64,000 nt of DNA, taken from assembly GCA_958510825.1 (NCBI GenBank), contig OY294049.1, positions 2,542,001-2,606,000 of the forward strand. The letters are read 5' to 3'. Below, in pieces: positions 44,201-53,200 of this stretch. The stretch comes from Brachypterus glaber (Eukaryota > Arthropoda > Insecta > Coleoptera > Kateretidae). Within the stretch, counting starts at the first letter, position 1. Each line of letters starts with the position of its first letter. Both the position numbers and the translations under genes were made by a program. The notes under the pieces are model-generated. The model made no database searches and was not told the DNA's origin. It saw nothing but the letters and a program-made list of their open reading frames with translations.

Positions 44201-47200
44201 AATTTCTTTATTTATGTATAATATTACCCCATCGTTTTGGTTAAAACTAGACTCATTATAGTAAAGGTCAAAATTAGGGATATTAAAAGTAGTTACGTCA
44301 GCCATGTTCCAAGTTTCTGAAAGCACTATAACGTCGATTTTATTAATTATATCATTTAGGTACACCAGTAATTCATTAAAATTAGCATTTAAACTTCTGA
44401 TATTAAAATGGACACATGAAAGACCTACCCTCTCCTTTATGCAATCATAATAATAAATTAATTTTTTATAATTGTGTTTAAAATTAAAAATTTCTGTCCT
44501 TATTATTTTTTTTTGCTCTAATGTGTATATATTTTTTCCGCGAAGCTTGTACTTAATGAATAACCACACACGCTCAATGAAGTTTGCGTCAGGCAACTGG
44601 AATGGCCAATCTTGATATCAAGATTGGCCATCATGATCGATGTTTTCCTTGGTCCTCGCAAGTTTTTTTCTCGGTTTGGACTTTTTCACTCAACAAAGGT
44701 TTCCTTTTTGTACTTCGCCACTTTAAGTCGTGAGCCCGGAGATGAATACGAAGTGTTTCATGTGCTATATCTAAACCTTCCTGCATCAGTTTTTTCGTCT
44801 CTTGACGCAGGGTTAATTGAGGACATGTTTAAAATCATTTTTTCGTACTTAGCCGACACTTTTCCTGTTGAGACACGATCTGGTATTGTTTCACACGGAT
44901 CTGTGGCTGTGGCAAATATGTGAGGAATGTATGTGCCTCTCAATTGCACGCACGCACGCCTTATGACGCTTATGACGTAAAGAAGAGAGCGCGCTGTCCG
45001 TTCGGTAATACCTCCCCTTTTCGTCGGAGCTTTTTTTCGTTTCCAAGTATCGTTTCACCAGCTTGTTGACGAATGTCCTCAACTTGCCAATATAATTGCG
45101 CAGCCGCTTTAGGCATCATTTTCGGATCTTCGGATGCGAAAAGAGGAAGACAGCCTTGAACTGTGACGGGTACAGACTCATGTTTTAAAACGTGTTAGTT
45201 CACCAAAAAGAAAGTTCAGAAAGAGTCTCTATGTACAAAGCATTGTCAGTCAGGTAGTAAACTATACCCTCAAAAAAAAGTAGTCTCTCTCTTACCGACT
45301 ACACGTTACACGTGACAATCTTTTACTTGACCTACGTGACGTTTCCTGTCAAGGTTCTTTCTCCTTTTTTGACAGAAAACGTCAGATTGAGGCACTCTAA
45401 CTTGACCAACTGTACATTCACGTGACTTGGCGGTCAAGGTGGATGCAAATCCTCCTTTCTCTTAGGGTTCTTTTAAGTATTACATAAGGCCCTGGTGGGG
45501 GATTAGCACCAGCATTACGACGTCAATGTGAACGGTGTAGGAAAGTGCGTTGCATTGAGAGCGGTCAAAATTAACCATATCAGTGCGTTACGTTTTATTG
45601 AACGGCTCCTTAGGTACTTTATTATGTAGATCCTGCTAGTGCTCTCTTAATATCTAGACCTTTAGATCCCGCTACTAAGCAGGTGCTATGATTTAATGGT
45701 TTAGAATTCCAGTGGTAAATATTGTACTTTTTTAAAGTTAATAATTTTTAGAGTAATTAAATAAATATATATATTTTTTTTCAGTATGTTAAAAGCAATA
45801 AATGGATGCCAAAAAGTAATTCAACTGTGTACTCACATTCTACTTGAGGGAGCTGGAGCTGAAACGCCAAATTCAAACATAATTTATTACAGTGTGGACG
45901 ATGTGAGACATTCTCATGACTCACTGACAGAAAAAAATCAAATAACTATTGGTTATCCGGATCTAACAACTAAGAAAATCGTTATTTTTAATTCTTTGAC
46001 ATTTACACGAGTGGAAGTAGTGACATTTTATGTGTCCACACCATATTTAGAAGTAAGTTTACCTACTTGCATAATATATATTTTTAATTTAATTACTTGG
46101 TAACTCACCCCATAGGCAGACTTACCTCAGATTATCCTATTCCCCATAGGCAGACTTCAGATTATCCTATTTTTTTAAATATTGAGAACAGTAATTTTCT
46201 AAGGCCCGGTTATCAATGCACAGTTTAAATTTATCTAACAGATGAAGTATCAATTAACACCAAATTCTGGATTTTGGTTGGAGTTGCTATGGTTGTTACG
46301 TGCCAGTTAAATTAAGCTGCGCTTTGATAGACCCAACCTAAATATTAGAAAATATTATTATGAAGAATAGGGCACATGCTTCACTTTTTTCTAAAATATA
46401 CATGTGCAAAATAGTGCAAATTATAAATGCTTTGTATTTTTAGGTTACAGATTTCCAAGGAAAACGTATTCAGTGCCAAATATCCCCAATTTTCCAATAT
46501 AGTTCAACAATATCTCCGACAAAGTATGCCTTATCTTTTACGGCGAATATACCAGCCTTGAGCGTAATTAGTTATACTGTAAATGCAGTTGCAGAAGATG
46601 AAGTACCAATGTAAGTTTTTTTTGTATAGAGTTGAAGATTTGTGATTTTTTAGGATTAGTGCCAGTTTTTATCTCACCAAAGCTAGTCTCTTCTCACTCC
46701 CACATCTCTGTCGCGCGCTATACTATTTGTAGAGTCTGCGCGCTATAAGAGTGTCATCATAAAATTAATGACGACACTGAGCACAATATTGTAGTCGGAG
46801 TGAACTAAGGGGCGTGTACTTAAACAATCCATCTTGGCTTGCTGCGCCCACAGAACACTAGGCTGCGCCTACCGGGTTCAATGACATCACTGTCCCCTTA
46901 GGGTGGTCCAAAAAAAATATATTTACTTAATATTTTCTATTTGTTGTGGTTAGAACGCCCTTTTTTCTTTCTGGGTAAAAAATAAGCCTGCAAAATCTTA
47001 GTCTGGCCAAGCTTTTATAATATTTAAAAGTATAGACAATATTCCAAGGGGGGAGGGCGACTCCCTTGTTTCAAGTCCAGGGGGGCCATGGCCATAGTTT
47101 TCTAAATTAATTGCCAATTTTAACCAATCACGTTTAAGAATTCATCAAAAATGACAGATATCTGAGTAAGATTTCTTGAAACGAGGTAAAAAAGAATATC

Positions 47201-50200
47201 TCTATAGAACTTCCAACATAGGACATGAAAACCGCTTTATGCGTTTAGTATAATGACATTTTTTGTAGAGAGACAGTTTATGCAAAAGTAAAAATCTTCA
47301 ATCAGTATGGCGACATACCAGCTCCCAAAAAGTTTGAAATAGAAGTTTATCAAAGTTCCAGTGAGTTTACTTTACAAAATGCAAGAGTAACTGCGTCGTT
47401 TAATAATCTGGGCTTGCTGAAAGCTCTCAAGACAGGCGTCAATACCGTTCCTGTTCATTTGGATTTTGCGAAGTAAGTATACTCCATTTCCTTAAATATG
47501 AGATCCTGATTTTTTAGCTAGCGAGCTAACAAGTTTTTGGTTTGTAATAGGTACCCTAAATAAAAATGACAGTAAACGTCACATAAGTGTAAAATTTTAT
47601 GTCACTTTATTTACGGACCCTACACACAATTCTAAAAACTTCTGTATTAACTTAATCTTTTTATAACAAGAAAAATCTAAATCTTAAGGGGACCAATTTC
47701 TAAGAGGTTAAAATTTGTAAATTTTAATAAAAAAAATCTAAAAAAATTAAAACCAACTCTAAATAAGCTGCTGAAAACGAAAAAAAAAACAATTGTAAAA
47801 ATCTAAAGCTTATGGGGGACAATTTCGGGGTGTTAAATACCCAGGTAGCAAAATAACATGACATTCACGTGAAAGTCACGTTAATATGTGACATGTGATG
47901 TTAAGATTGTAGTCTCATTTAACAAGAATGTAGCATGGTGGGGATGTCCTAAGTCCGCCCCTAATAACATCACACAATGACATCCCGAAAATAACGTGTT
48001 TGTGACATCATAAATCCACATTCCTGTTATATCTAATATCTTATGGATGCCGTTACTGGTACTTTAATATTTAAATAATATTTTAGGACATTAGCTTTTT
48101 CTAAATTAAAACCATTAAAAATGCTATAACCCTATAAAAAAATCGGATTTAAAATCAATCAGTAATTGAAACAATCACAGATTGAAACAGATAGATTCTA
48201 AATACGAAATTGCAGATTAAGCGGAGAATATAATCCGTGTCCGTGGTCTTGAGAAGCCCAGCACAGCCCCCTATCCATTGGAAATCGTATAATGTGTATA
48301 CAATTTCCTTATAATAATTTACTCTATCAACATCATCTTATATCGATTTTTTTGCTTCAAACGTCGGTGAGAAGCAAAATAACATGACATTCACGTGAAA
48401 GCCACGTTAATATGTGACATGCTATATATTCACAGCGTTGCTAAATATTTGTTATTAAATAACATGGTTGTCACGTCACACGTGTAACGTTGCAAATGTG
48501 ATGTTAAATACATGTTATTTTTAAATATTATGTGATGTTATGATTTAGTTTAAAAATACACCCAAAAGTGATGTTAATTTCTTGTAATATAACATCCCTT
48601 GCTACCTGGGTATTGTAAGTTTCAATAAAAAATCTAAAAAAAATAAATTTTGATCAAAAATTCGTAATCGTAAAATCCCCTTTTAAGGGGAAATTTAGAT
48701 ACATAAACATGACTTAATACTGCTCGACTTTTTTTTCAGAAACATTCTTAGAAGAATTTTTACTTAAAATTTAAAGAATTATTCTTTATTATTCTAAAAT
48801 ACTATATAACATCCCTTGCTACCTGGGTATTGTAAGTTTCAATAAAAAATCTAAAAAAAATAAATTTTGATCAAAAATTCGTAATCGTAAAATCCCCTTT
48901 TAAGGGGAAATTTAGATACATAAACATGACTTAATACTGCTCGACTTTTTTTTCAGAAACATTCTTAGAAGAATTTTTACTTAAAATTTAAAGAATTATT
49001 CTTTATTATTCTAAAATACTAGTCCTCGTTTTGTGGCTTGGTTATAACCAAGGAAGGTAATGTCCCGTTTTGTTAATTTTATACCAAAACTTGAGTTCAA
49101 GCTAAATGTGAAAAATTATTTTGATATTACACTTTGTTCTTCTATTCTCTTTTTCGCGCGGCAAACCGTATTCGTTGAAATATCCAATTCATTACTTAGT
49201 CTTGGTGTTAGAATTGCTTCCTCGATTGCTTCCTTTTTTTAATTTGCTTAAAGGCACTATTAAAAAAATTACCTATGTCAATTTAATTATTTGTGTCAAT
49301 TTGATATTTCTTGTCACCATTTAAAATTTAAGTTAAGTATTACAGATGTCTGTAAAATTTAAAAGTTTGTTTTAATATGAATAATTTTTGGGTGTAGCTG
49401 GATTTATTGGCCGCGATGGTACCCTATTTTTTTTGAAAAAAAATTGTATTTTTTAATTTTTTTTTTTGAATATGCGTTATTTGGGAAAATGAAATCAATA
49501 TACCATCCCCTGTAAATAGTATATAATGGTATACGTAGCATTACATATCTTCACGGCTTGTTTTGTCTTTAAAACTGTGACAATGTAAGAAATTAAACAA
49601 TATGAATACCTCATTATTATAACTGAGTTGGGCGGGGGTCAAAAAATGTTCAAGTAACCTGAAATTTGGTATGCAAGCATAGTTTTTCAATTGAAACAAC
49701 ATAAAAGGGGTGCATATGAAAAATTAGAAAAAAGTGTTTTTTACAATGCCCTACAAAATAGCACTTAAAGAAAAGCAAAAAGCTTTTAAATGTAGGCCAG
49801 TGTAATTAAAAGACTATTAATTATAATTAAATTATCTTTTTCATTTACCTTATATTTTGTTTAATTAGATATGGAGTTCGAGATGTGAATCGGCCAAATT
49901 CAGATAAAAGTGGGGCATATCTGTTCATGCCCGATGGTGATGCTGTACCTATTCAGGTAGAAAATCCGATAGTAAATGTCATCGAGGGGCCGGTATTATC
50001 TTCCGTGACGCTGCAGCTACCTTATGTGCGACATACAGCAACATTATACAATACCCCAGGTATATACTTGATTACCCTAAAACAGCCCAACTAGCAAAAT
50101 AGACCATAAAAGAACGGAAACATTTTATAACTATTGTCTAGCGCCACTTATAGAACAATTTTATTTTTTAGTGCGTCTTAATACGATAATTTTGTCATAA

Positions 50201-53200
50201 AATAAACTGGTTTCCATAATGCTGTTGTATATACATTCTTATAACTTATATTATAGAACAAATAATGATTGTAAATATCCTAATTTTGTAACAGTATAAC
50301 GTTTTATACAATCTTTTTAAAAATATTTTTAAAAAATTGTATAAAAATTATAATAGGGTTGTATACCTATTCTAATACTTTTAATTTTGATATTAAAAGA
50401 TAGTTGTAATGGAAGTTATATAAAAAGTTGTATTGCAGTTCTTTAAGCAAAGGAAGAAAATTGTTACTTTACACAGAAGTAAAAAATTAAACAATGATTA
50501 TGAAAGTATTTTATAGTTAACCTATAACTACAACAGTATACTCTCTAATAAAGACCTTATAGAATAGAAATGTAGTTCCCAGGAAAAAAGTTATCGCAAG
50601 TTTTACGTTATAAAATAGTTATGTTTATACATAACCTCATAATGTTTAATAATGCACCTAAATGCACCTTTAATAGTTTTTTGCTATAAAAAACAAATGA
50701 TGTGGGAAAATATTTTATATGTATTATGAGATCTGGCAACATCGAAAATTTGTCAAGGATCAACTTCCTGCTTTATTTTAAACAGTTTTATAGCGGCTAT
50801 ATTAACCAACATTATAGAATTTTAATATCGTATAGAGCACGGAAGAAAACAGAAGCATTGTATAACGTTTCTAATGACACAAAATTATTGTATTATCATA
50901 CGCCATATTTATTAGGCGTTTATCTGTTCAGAAATCGCCGCCATTGTGTAGAATTCGCATACAAACGTAAAAAAATGCCAAATAAAAATACATTTTTTAG
51001 ATATATAGAAAAATTTCTTTTGTGAAGAAAAAAAATATATTTTTTAAGTTAAAAATTTAACCATTAAAAAAACATTTATTTATTTTCAACAATCCTGACT
51101 AATATATGCCAAATTGCGGCGCTTTAATTTTTCGTCAAAAATATATACATATTTTGTCAGAAAAGTTGGCTGCGCAAGAAAATTTTATTCCCATTGGTTT
51201 GTATCAGAAAGGTTTAATTTATATTTTTAATATGATACACAGATACACCATACTGCATGATGGATCTTAAACGACAGTTAGAAGTAGGTAAAATAATTAT
51301 TTTTGTCATGAAACAACATAAATTTGTATTATAAAATATTCTGATGAGAATACAATTTATATATATATATGCAGTATGCTGTACTGATAAGTAAAAATAC
51401 CTTACCCCTACGATGTTTTTTTTTACCCCACTTTTCTCTAATCTAAAATCGTGCTTATTGTTTGCTTTTAAATTTATAAAATATAATTTATTTGTGGATT
51501 AATACGTTATAACTAGGTATGTGTATTAAATATAAATTATATTCTCTCCCTAAATATCAATTCGTGATACTAGGTTAGGTACTGGTGCTTTTTTTTTCAA
51601 ATTTTACTCATATTAATCCCAATTTTTGGAAAATGCAACTCCTGCTAAAGTAGTCGTTGCATTTTCGTCATTGGGATTAATATTCGTAAAATTTATGTAA
51701 AAAACCACCGATACCTAACCTAGTATCTCTTATGATATTACCCCTGATAAAAACCAAGTGTTCAGTCCCAAGACTAGTTTGAGGCAGCTATCCATCCCAT
51801 TCATCTCTAGCCAATTCTTTCAGGGTTTTTTTTTTTGTGATTTCAGGTGCAGACAGTCTTGGAATTGAAATAGAAAATATAGTTGATATTACCAAAACTA
51901 ATAATTTTGAATTGGCGATGAGATTATCTACCAATATTGAAAGTGGCGACGAATATTTCACGGACGTTAATGGTTATCAGGTAAATTAATACCCTTATGG
52001 AAAATTTAATTTTGCTTCCTTATTTCCAGGCGCAAACTGCGATCAGTTTTTCTCTATAAGGAGAAATATGCTATGCATTATTTGATTTTATAGAATTTTA
52101 ACATATTTTTTTAACAACTGAATATAAAACTTTTAAGGATATGAGAAAAATCATAATTATAACTCTGAAACGAATGTGCTTTTCTCCTTAGTTATACAAA
52201 TAACTTTTATCCAATATATACAGATAATAGGACAATTATAGTCGCTGCCAAAGATATAAGAGATTTTTTTTCTGGCGCGTGTCAAACTGTTTGTCCAACA
52301 GTACATAATTTTAGACTCATTTAAACTAAAGTATTTTCATCAAGTCCACGATGACTGATTCCAGCCAATTACCATTTGACCCTATCCAATCATATTTCAC
52401 ATAAGATTTAGCCACACCTACAAGACATTTGTAGCAATATATATTTACTGGACCGGTTTTATTTGTTTTATTTGTGTTCTGTGCATCGAGCTATATAGGA
52501 TAAATACTATTATACATAACGTAATACGAAACGTATTTAATATAAGAAAATTTAAAAACATTCTATTATAAATATGGCGGCGACTATACTAGCTTAGTGC
52601 CACGTACTCATGCTAAAAAACGCCAAAAAGCATCACTAGGGGGTAAAAAAAAACTAAACTAAAACAATTACGTAATACGGTCTTTAAGTAATGAAGTGAT
52701 ATTGTTATGATGTAAAACTATTAAAAAAACGAAAAAAAAAAAAAATAAGAAATATTGTTATTTATAAATTGTTTTTAAACTGGCATAATTGCCTTTACTA
52801 AATTTAAAAAAATAAGACGTGCTAGATTTTTTTAAAGTAAAATTCGGATTCTGCTCCTTAAAATTGGTAAGCAAAATATATTTTTTGAGCTCGGGAAAAG
52901 GTTTACAATCTGTACTTTAATTTTATTGATTTTTCATTTATTTACTTTTTAAGAACAAACTAAGCAAAATTAAAATATTTGCAAATTAGATGTGGCCAGT
53001 TTTATTGTTTTTGTTTGCACTTTTTAAAGACACGTTTAAATAAATATCGCGTTTATTTCTGCTTTATTTAAAATGAAAAATACGTGATATGCTTTGAAAA
53101 AATATTTATATTTGTTAGTCATTAAGTGACACGAAATTGACATTTGTAGATAGGACAGTTAGTCCTAGTAAAAGCTAAAATATCTGCTAAGACAAGTTGT

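Noticed and set aside
50702..51025. 107-codon plus-strand ORF in mannosidase intron 11
   Set aside because: AT-driven composition, no motif, no splice signals that fit the gene's phases; exon 11 joins exon 12 without it.
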